DNA of 64,000 bases, from NCBI RefSeq assembly GCF_011761475.1, contig NZ_JAASRS010000001.1:1426001-1490000 (forward strand). The letters are read 5' to 3'. Of this stretch, positions 1 through 8,407 are shown one piece after another. Origin of the DNA: Saccharococcus thermophilus. GTDB taxonomy: Bacteria > Bacillota > Bacilli > Bacillales > Anoxybacillaceae. The translations under genes and the position numbers were made by a program. A model generated the notes under the pieces. The model searched no databases and was not told the origin of the DNA. It worked only from the letters and a program-made list of their open reading frames with translations. How positions within the stretch are numbered: position 1 is the first letter of the stretch; every line of letters begins with the position of its first letter.

Positions 1-705
1 CTTCGCAAACAGCACCGCTTTCCTGCCATCCCCGTGAATGCATACCGTTTCCGCTTCGATCGCAACGTCGATGCCTTGCAAAGTGCGGACGCGTTTTTCT
101 TTCACCATAGTCAGCACTTGCTGGACCGCTTCTTGTTCATCAACAATCACCGCGCGCGGGTTGCTTCTTGGTGTCAATGAACCGTCTTGTTGGTACGTTC
201 GGTCCGCGAATACTTCGTTCGCCGTGCGCAAGCCGATTTTCTTTCCAGCGCGAATTAGCTCGCTCCCGGCAAGTCCGTACAAGGCTAAGGCTGGATCGAC
301 ATCATACACCGCTTTGGCGATCGCCTCGGCCAGCGCCGCGTCTTTCGCCGCCATGTTATAAAGGGCGCCGTGCGGCTTGACGTGCGACATCGTCCCTCCT
401 TCCGCTTTCACAAATGCGGCGAGCGCCCCGATTTGATAAACAACATACGCATACGCTTCCTCTGGAGTGACCGCGATGTTGCGCCGGCCAAAGCCAAGCA
501 AGTCCGGAAACCCCGGATGAGCACCGATCGCCACTTTTCGTTCCAACGCCATTTGCACCGTTTTCCGCATGACAAGCGGATCGCCGGCATGAAAGCCGCA
601 AGCAATATTGACAGAGGTGACATAGCGCAATATCTCCTCCTCTTCACCAAGTTGGTATACCCCGAAGCTTTCGCCAATGTCGCAATTCAAATCAATGCGC
701 GTCAT
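1..705 (-). CDS. pxpA: 5-oxoprolinase subunit A (LamB/YcsF family), C-terminus beyond the window
   Basis: Subunit A of the PxpABC ATP-dependent 5-oxoprolinase, which opens 5-oxoproline to glutamate in the cytoplasm. I translated the reverse strand from the ATG at 703-705, preceded by GGAGGG at good spacing, and it stays open to the window edge (235 codons; the family is about 250, so only the last residues are missing). Family motifs are DLNCDIGE near residue 5, [19 protein letters not shown] and [10 protein letters not shown]. The start overlaps the end of pxpC by 14 bases, so the operon order is B, C, A with translational coupling. The family assignment is secure; the 5-oxoproline function is inferred from the gene set. 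Confidence 0.93.
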   Translation of the reverse strand, partial: MTRIDLNCDIGESFGVYQLGEEEEILRYVTSVNIACGFHAGDPLVMRKTVQMALERKVAIGAHPGFPDLLGFGRRNIAVTPEEAYAYVVYQIGALAAFVKAEGGTMSHVKPHGALYNMAAKDAALAEAIAKAVYDVDPALALYGLAGSELIRAGKKIGLRTANEVFADRTYQQDGSLTPRSNPRAVIVDEQEAVQQVLTMVKEKRVRTLQGIDVAIEAETVCIHGDGRKAVLFAK

Positions 706-1681
706 GAACTTCCCTCCATTTTTGTTGAATCATTCGTTTCCATCTTTTCATTTGCTGTTCCCGTTCCGTATATAGCTGGCGTGCTTCCTGCCACGATACT
801 TTTTGAAATTGAATGTGATCACCTGGGCGCGCCTGCGCTAAAATCGGAAGGTCCACGCTAATCACTTGAGCGATGCGCGGATACCCGCCTGTCGTTTGGC
901 AATCGGCCATCAATACAATCGGCTGGCCTTTTTTTGGAACTTGAATTGTTCCAAACGTGACCGCTTCCGAAATCATTTCTTGATTCGTCTTGCGCTCAAG
1001 AGCTTGCCCTTGCAAGCGATAGCCCATGCGGTCTGATTGCGTCGTCACTTCATACGTGGAAGAAAAAAATCGCTCTTGGCTTTGCTCGGTAAACATGTGA
1101 TATTCCGGGCCTTCCACAACGCGAACAATTTTTCTCTTCCCGTTTATGTAATTTCTTGCTGAAAAAGCAATTCCCCAACGAATAGGGCTTTCTGGAATCG
1201 TTAGTGTATTGGATCGCAGCGGCAACACATCCCCCGGCTGCAGCGATCTTCCATGAAAACCACCGATGTGCGCTTGTACATGTGTAGAACGGCTATTCAT
1301 CACAAGCGGAATGTTGAGCCCGCCCGCAAACGCGACATATGCACGATAACCGTTCTGGCACGCCCCTATCGACAAAATATCGCCGCTGCGGGCGACAAGC
1401 GGTTTCCACATCGATACCGATTCACCGTTTAATGTACAGCGAAATGAACCGCCGCAAATCGCAAGGAGCGCGTCCGTTTCAAAACGAAGCGTCGGACCGC
1501 TCATCGTTATTTCTAATGTCGCTTCATTAGGGCCATTCCTGACAAGCAAATTTGCAAGGCGGCTTGCAAACGAATCCATCACTCCTCCAACAGACACACC
1601 GGCTTTTTGATATCCGAAGCGTCCTCCGTCCTGCACGGTTGTGAAAAATCCGCTATGTATTACTTGAATGGCGCTCATCAT
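692..1681 (-). CDS. pxpC: 5-oxoprolinase subunit C (biotin-dependent carboxyltransferase-like, KipA family)
   Basis: About 329 residues of the KipA/AHS2 family, which with PxpA and PxpB forms the 5-oxoprolinase. The N-terminus has the hallmark [15 protein letters not shown], and the C-terminal part has [13 protein letters not shown]. The reading frame is open for about 75 more codons upstream, but that stretch lies inside pxpB in another frame and looks unlike the family. I therefore place the start at tandem ATGs at 1676-1681, behind AGGATGTGGG, overlapping the pxpB end by about 25 bases. The exact ATG of the two is uncertain. In Bacillus the homologue KipA antagonises KipI in sporulation signalling, but the adjacent pxpA favours the oxoprolinase role. 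Confidence 0.92.
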   Translation of the reverse strand: MMSAIQVIHSGFFTTVQDGGRFGYQKAGVSVGGVMDSFASRLANLLVRNGPNEATLEITMSGPTLRFETDALLAICGGSFRCTLNGESVSMWKPLVARSGDILSIGACQNGYRAYVAFAGGLNIPLVMNSRSTHVQAHIGGFHGRSLQPGDVLPLRSNTLTIPESPIRWGIAFSARNYINGKRKIVRVVEGPEYHMFTEQSQERFFSSTYEVTTQSDRMGYRLQGQALERKTNQEMISEAVTFGTIQVPKKGQPIVLMADCQTTGGYPRIAQVISVDLPILAQARPGDHIQFQKVSWQEARQLYTEREQQMKRWKRMIQQKWREVHDAH

Positions 1682-2354
1682 CCCACATCCTATACTGTTC
1701 TTCGGTAATCGGACAAAATTGTACGATATCTCCCGCACGAAGCAAACTCGGCTCCTCATGATGCGGCCGGAACAAAGCGAGCGGCGTTCTTCCGATGATT
1801 TGCCACCCGCCTGGAGTCGCCAGCGGGTAAACTCCTGTCTGATTGCCGGCAATGCCGACCGAACCGGCTGGCACATGCGTTCTTGGGGTGGCGCGGCGCG
1901 GAGTGGCAATCTTAGGAGACAATCCGCCTAAATAAGCAAATCCGGGAGCGAAACCAATCATATAAACGCGATAGCGCCCTTGCGCATGAATGGCAATGAC
2001 CTCGTCTTCCGTCATCCCGTGAAAGCGGGCGACCTCTTCTAAATCCGGACCAAACTCTCCACCGTAACAGACGGGAATGACAACGGTTCGTGATGGCGGC
2101 GCTTCCACTTGTTCGACCCGCTCAAGCTCTGTTCGCAGCCACTCACACATTTCCTCGTAGCCTCCAACGACAAGCGGATCGTAATACACCGTCACCGAGG
2201 AAAACGTCGGGACAATATCCAAAATCCCGTTCTTTTTCTGTTGTTCCAAAAAAATGGCGACACGATGAACGTAGTCATTCACCGCTTCGTCCACTTCCGC
2301 GGAAAAACGAACCGTCACCGCATATTCGCTTAACGGAAACATTGTATAATCCAT
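1653..2354 (-). CDS. pxpB: 5-oxoprolinase subunit B (KipI/AHS1 family)
   Basis: First gene of the pxpBCA operon, about 233 residues, subunit B of 5-oxoprolinase and homologous to KipI. Diagnostic motifs are YMIGFAPGFAYLGGL and the glycine-rich PAGSVGIAGNQTGVYPL followed by TPGGWQIIGRTP. The open frame runs 65 codons further upstream, but the segment does not resemble the family. A strong AAGGAAGGG sits just before two in-frame ATGs at 2358-2360 and 2352-2354. I chose the second because its spacing of about seven bases is better. Subunits B and C pack as one catalytic unit in known oxoprolinases; cytoplasmic. Confidence 0.9.
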   Translation of the reverse strand: MDYTMFPLSEYAVTVRFSAEVDEAVNDYVHRVAIFLEQQKKNGILDIVPTFSSVTVYYDPLVVGGYEEMCEWLRTELERVEQVEAPPSRTVVIPVCYGGEFGPDLEEVARFHGMTEDEVIAIHAQGRYRVYMIGFAPGFAYLGGLSPKIATPRRATPRTHVPAGSVGIAGNQTGVYPLATPGGWQIIGRTPLALFRPHHEEPSLLRAGDIVQFCPITEEQYRMWDDERHSSNT

Positions 2355-2647
2355 TGTCATCCCTTCCTTGAAAAAACAATGCTGGGCGGCCTGCTTTCGC
2401 TTTTCGGCCGCTTCTGGTGAAAACCGATGCTCCGGACCAGTATACTCAATCCCTCCACTACTTTGAAAATCGGCATCACCATCACGGCCGAATAGCTGCT
2501 TACCGTATATTGCCACTTTCGGTCTTGTTCGGTCATATCCCGCTGAAGGCAACTGTTTTATTTATCATGCTTTCTCGTTTCATATTAAAAAATGAATTTT
2601 ATATTCAATTATAATGAAATAAATAAAATTTTCTATCTATTTTCCGG
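2355..2647. other. Intergenic region upstream of pxpB
   Basis: No convincing gene. The reverse strand stays open in the pxpB frame for 65 codons upstream of the chosen start, and a second short reverse frame also exists, but neither has a ribosome binding site or recognisable motif. It must hold the pxp promoter and the end of the oxidase gene at 2648; AT-rich sequence at 2575-2640 is the likeliest promoter area. Confidence 0.4.
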
Positions 2648-3196
2648 TCAAAAGATCCTGCCGATATCATCCCGCGCGCTTCTTCCTCTATAAAACTGAC
2701 GCTCTTCCTCTAACGGTTTTTCTTTCGCGGTAATAAGGTCAGGAACGATTTTGATGACAACGGCGGCGCTCCCTGCCGATGAGCGGTATGATGATACATG
2801 CCTCTCGGAAAGCGGACGGTCAAAATAGCCCGGCACATATTTGCGGAGCATTTGTTCCAGCGCATCTGTTGCTTCTCGTAAATCGGAAACGACCTCCGCT
2901 GTTCCGAATATCATCACACTCATATAAGCGGTGCTCGTTTTGGCTGGCACGGGATGCACCATTGTCCCTATATGCTCGCTGACGGTAAAGCAGACGAGCG
3001 GATTGCGCTGGATTATATCGATTTTTCTCCCTTCTTCCGCTCCATGTATATATACACAACCATTCCACCATACGAAATTCAGCGGCACGACATACGGCTC
3101 ACCGCCGTCTGCCAAACCTAAAAATCCGGTCAACGCTTCCTGTAAAAACTGGTTGATTTTTTGTTCGTCTTTGCACTCCAACATGTCCCTTCTCAT
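2648..3196 (-). CDS. Pyridoxamine 5'-phosphate oxidase-fold FMN-binding protein (NimA-like)
   Basis: A 182-residue protein of the split-barrel flavin family (PNPOx-like, NimA/HugZ type). The order of segments fits the family: an N-terminal helix, [23 protein letters not shown] as a beta-barrel start with the typical [19 protein letters not shown] and the middle [10 protein letters not shown] strand. Members bind FMN or haem; the substrate here is unknown. The first ATG has GGGAGAG about ten bases upstream. The gene is transcribed away from the MocR-type regulator at 3300 with only about 100 bases between them, so it is probably that regulator's target. This is inference from layout, supported by PdxR-type regulators often controlling vitamin B6-linked genes. 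Confidence 0.8.
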   Translation of the reverse strand: MRRDMLECKDEQKINQFLQEALTGFLGLADGGEPYVVPLNFVWWNGCVYIHGAEEGRKIDIIQRNPLVCFTVSEHIGTMVHPVPAKTSTAYMSVMIFGTAEVVSDLREATDALEQMLRKYVPGYFDRPLSERHVSSYRSSAGSAAVVIKIVPDLITAKEKPLEEERQFYRGRSARDDIGRIF

Positions 3197-3299
3197 CTAT
3201 TTCTCTCCCTTCATCGTGTTATAATGGAATCATAGCGAAGAGTTGACCTTATGAATAGGGACAGAAATAAAGAAAAAAGAAGGGTCAGAGGAGGAAAAC

Positions 3300-4697
3300 A
3301 TGGTGGAATTGCAGCCCATTCTCGATTCAACAAACGGTACACCGCTTTACATGCAGCTGTATACATACATAAAAGAAGAAATCGCAAACGGCCATCTTAA
3401 AAAAGGAAGCAAACTTCCCTCGATTCGCGTGCTTTCCCAACATTTAGCCATCAGCAAAACCACCGTCGAAACCGCATACCAGCAGCTTCTTGCCGAAGGA
3501 TATATCGAAAGCAAACCGCGCGTAGGGTTTATTGTTCAAGACCTAGAAGAACCTCTCGCACCGCAGGTTCCCCAAATCGATGTTCTGGCGGAGGCTCCAA
3601 AAACCAATCCCATTCGCTACAACTTTCGCTACGGTCATATTGACCCTGACCATTTTCCGCTGAAAACATGGCGGAAATGTCTCCTCGCAGCGATGGATGC
3701 GGAGCGAAGCGAATGGTTGTGGTACGGCGACCGTCAGGGAGATATCGACTTGCGCGAGGAAATTCAACGCTATTTGTACCACGCACGCGGCATTCACTGT
3801 TCTCCAGAACAAATCGTTATCGGCTCTGGCACGCCGCAACTGATTGGTCTCTTATGCCAGCTGTTCGACTTTCGGCATGATGTGGTCGCTTTAGAAAACC
3901 CTTGTTATAATGTCATTCGCACTGTGTTTCAAAATCACCATTTTTCTATTCTCCCGATTGAACTGGAAGAAGATGGGCTGAACATCGACCAGCTGCAAGC
4001 AACAAACGCAAAAGTCGTCTATGTCACTCCTTCGCATCAATTGCCGCTTGGGATGGTATTGCCGATCGGCAAGCGGCAAAAGCTCCTGAAATGGGTGCAG
4101 CAGTCTAACGGATTTATTATCGAAGACGATTACGATAGCGAATTCCGCTACGGAAACAAACCGATCCCTGCGTTAAAAGCGCTCGATACGGAAGACCGTG
4201 TCGTTTATGTCGGCACGTTTTCGAAAGTGTTCACTCCTGCCATCCGCGCGAGCTATATGGTGCTGCCGCAACGTTTGCTGGCGCGTTTTTACGAACGCTG
4301 CGCCAACTATCATCAGACCGTCGCCACGATCGTGCAAAAATCGCTCGCCCTGTTTATGCGTGAAGGCCATTTTGAACGCCATATCCGCCGCATGCGCACC
4401 ATCTACGCGAAAAAACGTCAGGCGCTTATCGGAGCGATTCGCGAACACTTTGGTGATCAAGCAACAATCATCGGCGACAAAGCGGGGCTCCATCTTCTTG
4501 TAGAAATAAAAGGCAAGGATGCCGCTGAACTGGTGCAAAAAGCAGAAAAAGCAGGCATTCTCGTCTATTCCGCAGCGAAATATTGGTTTGGAAACGATGA
4601 AACGCCGCCTCCGTATCTTTTGCTCGGCTTTGGAGGAATGAGCGAGAAAGATATCCGAGCTGGAATTCGCGAACTGAAACAAGTATGGGAGATTTGA
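3300..4697 (+). CDS. MocR/PdxR-like regulator (GntR helix-turn-helix fused to aminotransferase domain)
   Basis: A 465-residue transcription factor with a GntR winged helix at about residues 12-80 (LPSIRVLSQHLAISKTTVETAYQQL) joined by a linker to a class I aminotransferase fold at about 105-460. The PLP pocket is visible: IIEDDYDSEFRY holds the pyridine-binding aspartate and GTFSK holds the Schiff-base lysine, so PLP binding is expected. GGAGG lies just before the ATG. MocR proteins sense PLP or amino acids and usually control a divergent neighbour, here the FMN-type oxidase at 2648. Candidate ligand and operator cannot be read from sequence. Length is normal and there is no sign of damage. 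Confidence 0.9.
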   Translation: MVELQPILDSTNGTPLYMQLYTYIKEEIANGHLKKGSKLPSIRVLSQHLAISKTTVETAYQQLLAEGYIESKPRVGFIVQDLEEPLAPQVPQIDVLAEAPKTNPIRYNFRYGHIDPDHFPLKTWRKCLLAAMDAERSEWLWYGDRQGDIDLREEIQRYLYHARGIHCSPEQIVIGSGTPQLIGLLCQLFDFRHDVVALENPCYNVIRTVFQNHHFSILPIELEEDGLNIDQLQATNAKVVYVTPSHQLPLGMVLPIGKRQKLLKWVQQSNGFIIEDDYDSEFRYGNKPIPALKALDTEDRVVYVGTFSKVFTPAIRASYMVLPQRLLARFYERCANYHQTVATIVQKSLALFMREGHFERHIRRMRTIYAKKRQALIGAIREHFGDQATIIGDKAGLHLLVEIKGKDAAELVQKAEKAGILVYSAAKYWFGNDETPPPYLLLGFGGMSEKDIRAGIRELKQVWEI

Positions 4698-4712
4698 GCC
4701 ACTCCCAACAGA

Positions 4713-4750
4713 AAAGCGATGCGCTTCTATATTCTAGCGCATCGCTTCTT
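4713..4750. terminator. Bidirectional rho-independent terminator
   Basis: A 9-bp perfect stem, GCGATGCGC paired with GCGCATCGC, followed by TTCTTT on the plus strand and preceded by A-rich sequence. It ends the MocR gene and overlaps the last codons of the converging small membrane protein gene. Confidence 0.75.
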
Positions 4751-4973
4751 TACGCAGAAACCATACCCCGATGGCGAATAAAATCGCCCCTGCCGAGCGA
4801 TACATGCGAATCGCTTCGGATAAGATAATATGATAAGTATCCGCGTCCGCATGTTCCCCACTTTCGCGAAGCCAATGACTGGCGTACGCTTCGCCAAGGT
4901 CCATGCTTTTCCAAAGCAAAAAAGCACCAATTCCAACCATTGCAATGTCGAGCCACCATCTCCAATTTTTCAA
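4734..4973 (-). CDS. Small membrane protein, unknown function
   Basis: About 79 residues with two predicted membrane segments, WLDIAMVGIGAFLLW near the N-terminus and AGAILFAIGVWFL near the C-terminus, joined by a charged loop rich in E, H and D. I chose a TTG start at 4971-4973 because AAAGGGGGAT sits seven bases upstream. That TTG overlaps the stop codon of the NAD(P)HX gene (TTGA), which implies translational coupling. A longer open frame without a ribosome binding site exists upstream and was not used. I do not recognise the family. Its stop lies inside the terminator stem. Confidence 0.65.
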   Translation of the reverse strand: MKNWRWWLDIAMVGIGAFLLWKSMDLGEAYASHWLRESGEHADADTYHIILSEAIRMYRSAGAILFAIGVWFLRKEAMR

Positions 4974-6511
4974 CCCATATCCCCCTTTTGTTTTTCCTGC
5001 ACATACGAAAGCGCCGCCGGAATTGCTTCGATTAAATCGCCAGCAAGCACGTCCCATTGCGAATGGCCGCGTTCTACAAGCATATCGGCAGCTTTTCCGT
5101 GAATCCAGACGGCGTTGCTAATGGCTTCTTGTGCGGAATGATGCTGCATGAGAAACGCGGAAACGATCCCCGTCAGCACGTCGCCGCTTCCACCTTTCGC
5201 CAAAGCGGGATTTCCGGTCGTGTTGACATATTGCGAACCGTCTGGCGTTGTCACAATCGTATAAGGTCCTTTCAACACGACGTAGATGCCGTACTCCGTC
5301 GCCAGACGCTTCGATGTGCCAAACCGATCGCCTTCGATGTCACGGATCGATAGACCAAGCATGCGCGCCATTTCCCCGGGATGCGGGGTAACCACTGTTG
5401 CCGCTTTTCGTTCACGAATTAGCGCGGCGTACTCGTTCCAGAAAAAGAGGGCGTCGGCATCGATAACAAGCGGCACTGGCTGCCGCACGATGTTGGAAAC
5501 AAGGTCGCGGACGCCATCCGTACGGCCAAGCCCCGGGCCGATCGCGACCGCGTCGATATCAAGCGCCGATACATCCATGGCGCCGGAAAACGCCCCGTCC
5601 CGAGCCGGACATGGATAGTACATCGCTTCCGGAACGCGGTTGGCGACAACGGAATAAATATCATCCGGCACCGCCATCGTCAACAATCCCGCCCCGCTTC
5701 GCAGCGCCGCTTTAGCCGTTAACGTAACCGCTCCTGTCATCGCTCGGGAACCGCCAACGACAAGTAGTTTTCCATGCGTTCCTTTATGGGACGATCGTTT
5801 TCGTTTTGGCAGCGTCCGCACGACATCGTCCTCTTCCCATACAAAGCGGGGCGCGGCATTTCGCTTGACGGCAAGCGGCGGAATACCGATATCGACAAGG
5901 AGCAGTTCGCCGTAATAATCTGCTGTCGGAAACGTGTACGCCCCCAGTTTCGGGCATTGAATCGTAATCGTGGCATCGGCGCGAACCGCAGTTTCGGCCT
6001 CTCCCCCGTCCGCTGGGGTTCCGCTTGGGATATCGATCGCATAGACAATAGCGCGGGAACGGTTGACAAGCTCAATGATCTCTCTATACGGAGGCCGCAC
6101 CTCTCCTTTGATGCCAATGCCAAGCAAAGCGTCAATGATGGCATCGTATTGTAAAATGTGTGCGGCAAACGCTTGTTCATTTCCCGCATATGGTTTCCAG
6201 TCATATCCGGAACGCTCATACACCTCCAGCGCCGTTTTCGCCGCGCCTTTCACCTTTTCTTTTGGCGGAACGAGCCATACATCCACATCATAGCCATTGC
6301 TTTTGAACATCCTTGCGACAACCAATCCGTCGCCCCCGTTGTTGCCTGTCCCGGCTAGCACCGCCACACGCGCCGAACGTGGAATGCGTTCGCGCAGCAC
6401 ATGAAACAGCGCCTGTCCGGCGTCTTCCATCAAAGAATCGGCGCTGATGCCGATCTGTTCAACCGTGTCGCGGTCGATTTCGTACATTTCTGCGGCTGTA
6501 ACGATATGCAT
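4970..6511 (-). CDS. nnrDE: Bifunctional ADP-dependent NAD(P)H-hydrate dehydratase / NAD(P)H-hydrate epimerase
   Basis: About 513 residues with an N-terminal YjeF_N epimerase domain (about 1-215; AGTGNNGGDGLVVARMF is the nucleotide loop) and a C-terminal ribokinase-like dehydratase domain (about 230-505; NTTGNPALAKGGSGDVLTG is the phosphate-binding and catalytic region). Together they repair hydrated NADH and NADPH. Of several ATGs, the one at 6509-6511 has GGGGGTGA at six-base spacing. The gene starts only 52 bases from the left end of the IS256 element, so its original upstream promoter region has been separated from it. Family and reaction are secure; the effect of the insertion on expression is inferred. 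Confidence 0.94.
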   Translation of the reverse strand: MHIVTAAEMYEIDRDTVEQIGISADSLMEDAGQALFHVLRERIPRSARVAVLAGTGNNGGDGLVVARMFKSNGYDVDVWLVPPKEKVKGAAKTALEVYERSGYDWKPYAGNEQAFAAHILQYDAIIDALLGIGIKGEVRPPYREIIELVNRSRAIVYAIDIPSGTPADGGEAETAVRADATITIQCPKLGAYTFPTADYYGELLLVDIGIPPLAVKRNAAPRFVWEEDDVVRTLPKRKRSSHKGTHGKLLVVGGSRAMTGAVTLTAKAALRSGAGLLTMAVPDDIYSVVANRVPEAMYYPCPARDGAFSGAMDVSALDIDAVAIGPGLGRTDGVRDLVSNIVRQPVPLVIDADALFFWNEYAALIRERKAATVVTPHPGEMARMLGLSIRDIEGDRFGTSKRLATEYGIYVVLKGPYTIVTTPDGSQYVNTTGNPALAKGGSGDVLTGIVSAFLMQHHSAQEAISNAVWIHGKAADMLVERGHSQWDVLAGDLIEAIPAALSYVQEKQKGDMG

Positions 6512-6555
6512 CATGCTCACCCCCATCTGCTAAATATGTATTTGTCCCGTTTCAT

Positions 6556-6563
6556 TAATTTGT
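6556..6563. repeat. 8-bp target-site duplication, left copy (IS256 element)
   Basis: TAATTTGT occurs here and again at 7997-8004, directly flanking the two ends of the IS256-family element. An 8-9 bp duplication is normal for this family and fixes the element borders. Confidence 0.85.
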
Positions 6564-7996
6564 GATGATGTATAAAAGTTTGTGTAAAGCATTTTGCTAG
6601 AACAAAAGAAAAAAGGTAGGGTATTCTCTGATTGGACCAAAAATCTTAGAGAAAGGAGTACCCTACCTATGTCTAAAAGAAGTATACCGAATGTCGACTG
6701 GGCAAATCAACTGGAAAGTGTCATTCGTCAGTTTGTGAAGGAAAAATTAGAGCTGATTATGCGGGAAGAAATCAAACATTTCCTCGAAATCGAACAGGCT
6801 GGAACGCCGAATATGAGAAACGGCTACTATCAGCGAAATCTAGATACGCAATATGGCCGGATTGAGGGTCTTTTGGTTCCAAGAGACCGAAACGGGGAAT
6901 TTCAAACACAGTTGTTTGCCCCTTATCAACGCCACACCGGCTGGCTGGAGGAAGCCATCATTAGGATGTATCAAAGTGGCATGAGTACACGGGAAATTGG
7001 CAAGTTTATCGAACGAATTCTAGGAAATGCTTATTCTCCAGCGACGATCAGCCGTATTACCGATGTCGTGAAAGAAGACATCGAGAAATGGCACCATCGT
7101 CCACTATCCAAACGTTATTCTGTCTTATATTTGGACGGCTTGTACGTGAAACTTCGCCGCGATACGGTAGAGAAAGAAGTCATTTATGTGGTGTTAGGAG
7201 TGAATGAAGAAGGGTATCGAGAAATTCTGGATTTCTTCGTGGGAGGACAAGAAAGCGCCTATGGATGGCAGGAAATTCTTCAACACCTCTACCAAAGAGG
7301 CGTCAAGGAAGTGCTTCTTGGCGTCTTCGATGGCCTTCCGGGGCTGGAGGAAGCCTTTAAGGCGGTGTATCCGAAAGCCGATGTGCAGCGCTGTGTCGTG
7401 CACAAAGTCCGCAACACCCTCAGCCGTGTTCGGAAAAAAGACCAATTCGAAGTGGCCGAGGATCTCAAGCTGATTTATCGCGCGCCGAATAAGGAGATGG
7501 CGTTACAAATGTTTCAACAGTTTGAGTCGAAATGGTCCAGCAAATATCCAAGAGAAGTTCAGTCTTGGGCCAATGAGTTGGATGTCCTCCTTACATTTAT
7601 GGATTATCCAAGCAGTATTCGAAGTGTGATTTACACGACGAATGTCATCGAACGAACGATCAAAGAGATTCGGAAACGTCTAAAGCCGATGAACAGTTTG
7701 AGCAGTTTAGAAGCCGCGGAAAAAGTCGTGTATTTGACCATCCAAGATTTTAATGAGAAATGGGCAGGGCGAAAGTTAAGAGGATTTGCCGAAGCGCAGG
7801 AAGCTCTTCAACGAATGTTTGAAGAACGTTATTGTTAACCAAATATTGTAAATAAACAAAATAGGAGGATTCTCCCTTTCCACACAAGAGACTGAATATT
7901 CAGTCTCTCGTGTGGAGGAAATATCCCCCCTCTATTCTAAATCCATTTCAGAGATACCCTATCTATCTTACATTACACAAAATTCTTGACGGTACC
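6564..7996 (+). mobile_element. IS256-family insertion sequence, apparently complete (1433 bp)
   Basis: The borders are set by the TAATTTGT duplication at 6556-6563 and 7997-8004. The terminal repeats are imperfect: GATGATGTATAAAAG at the left and GGTACCGTCAAGAA read inward from the right, both continuing into TTTGTGTAA, with 17 of the first 26 positions matching by eye. A second matching block, TAGGGTATTCTCTG against TAGGGTATCTCTG, lies further in. One full-length transposase gene fills the centre. An intact frame and intact duplication suggest recent insertion. A decayed relative with the same right end lies at 24880. Confidence 0.9.
6669..7838 (+). CDS. IS256-family transposase (Mutator-type DDE)
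   Basis: A 389-residue transposase of normal family length that catalyses copy-and-paste movement of its element. The start is the ATG at 6669, behind AGAAAGGAG. The N-terminal part holds the zinc-free DNA-binding region, with NGYYQR and STREIGKFIERILG. The catalytic core has YLDGLYVKL (first D), VFDGLPGLEEAF (second D) and CVVHKVRNTL, and the conserved TTNVIERTIKEIRKR carries the catalytic E. All key residues are present and there are no frameshifts, so it is probably functional. An upstream in-frame extension to 6594 lacks a ribosome binding site. Confidence 0.95.
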   Translation: MSKRSIPNVDWANQLESVIRQFVKEKLELIMREEIKHFLEIEQAGTPNMRNGYYQRNLDTQYGRIEGLLVPRDRNGEFQTQLFAPYQRHTGWLEEAIIRMYQSGMSTREIGKFIERILGNAYSPATISRITDVVKEDIEKWHHRPLSKRYSVLYLDGLYVKLRRDTVEKEVIYVVLGVNEEGYREILDFFVGGQESAYGWQEILQHLYQRGVKEVLLGVFDGLPGLEEAFKAVYPKADVQRCVVHKVRNTLSRVRKKDQFEVAEDLKLIYRAPNKEMALQMFQQFESKWSSKYPREVQSWANELDVLLTFMDYPSSIRSVIYTTNVIERTIKEIRKRLKPMNSLSSLEAAEKVVYLTIQDFNEKWAGRKLRGFAEAQEALQRMFEERYC

Positions 7997-8004
7997 TAAT
8001 TTGT
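7997..8004. repeat. 8-bp target-site duplication, right copy (IS256 element)
   Basis: TAATTTGT, identical to 6556-6563, immediately after the right terminal sequence GGTACC of the element. Confidence 0.85.
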
Positions 8005-8097
8005 TCTCCATGAAAAAGGAAAACACCTGCAAAAAAACTTTTTCGCGGTATAACAATGATGTAAGCGCTGTCTTACCTATCATCACCAAAACCAATA

Positions 8098-8126
8098 TTG
8101 ACAATCGGCTTTCTTGGAATTATGAT
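8098..8126 (+). promoter_or_regulatory. Sigma-A promoter of the metNIQ S-box transcript
   Basis: TTGACA at 8098-8103 and TATGAT at 8121-8126 are separated by 17 bases, a near-consensus vegetative promoter. The predicted start is about 8133, some 20 bases before the S-box aptamer. The IS256 element ends about 100 bases upstream and leaves it intact. Confidence 0.8.
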
Positions 8127-8154
8127 GAATGTAAAAATTGCATACAACAAACCG

Positions 8155-8258
8155 CTTATCAAGAGTGACCGAGGGAACAGGCCCAATGACGTCCGGCAAC
8201 CTCCCTTTTAGGGAACGGTGCCAATTCCTGCAGAATGGCTTTCATTCTGAAAGATAAG
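8155..8258 (+). ncRNA. SAM-I riboswitch (S-box leader)
   Basis: The core has the canonical order of S-box elements: outer helix P1 from CTTATC (8155-8160) and GATAAG (8253-8258), AAGAGTGACCGAGGGAAC, GGCCCAATGACGTCCGGCAACC and GGTGCCAATTCCTGCAG. SAM binding stabilises P1 and favours the downstream terminator, so the methionine importer is made when SAM is low. It lies between a strong promoter and metN. Confidence 0.95.
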
Positions 8259-8278
8259 TCGGGTATTTACATACCGAT

Positions 8279-8310
8279 GCCTCTTTCTGAATGAAAGGGG
8301 CGTTTTTATT
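8279..8310 (+). terminator. S-box expression-platform terminator
   Basis: The stem GCCTCTTTC against GAAAGGGGC with loop TGAAT is followed by TTTTTATTTT. The preceding segment TGGCTTTCATTCTGAAAG can pair with part of it as an anti-terminator, as expected for a transcription-attenuating SAM-I switch. Confidence 0.85.
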
Positions 8311-8407
8311 TTCCAGCTCCAGGAAAAGCAAAGAAGCAAAAATTCTTACATACATAGTTTTTCACAATTACATAAAACTCCGCAAATAGATCGGGAGGGA
8401 AGAAGTG

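Noticed and set aside
1909-2552. Long N-terminal extensions of pxpC and pxpB
   Set aside because: The added residues are unlike the families and good ribosome binding sites precede the shorter starts.
7986-8168. 60-codon plus-strand frame across the S-box promoter
   Set aside because: It overlaps the IS end, the promoter and the aptamer, and has no ribosome binding site.
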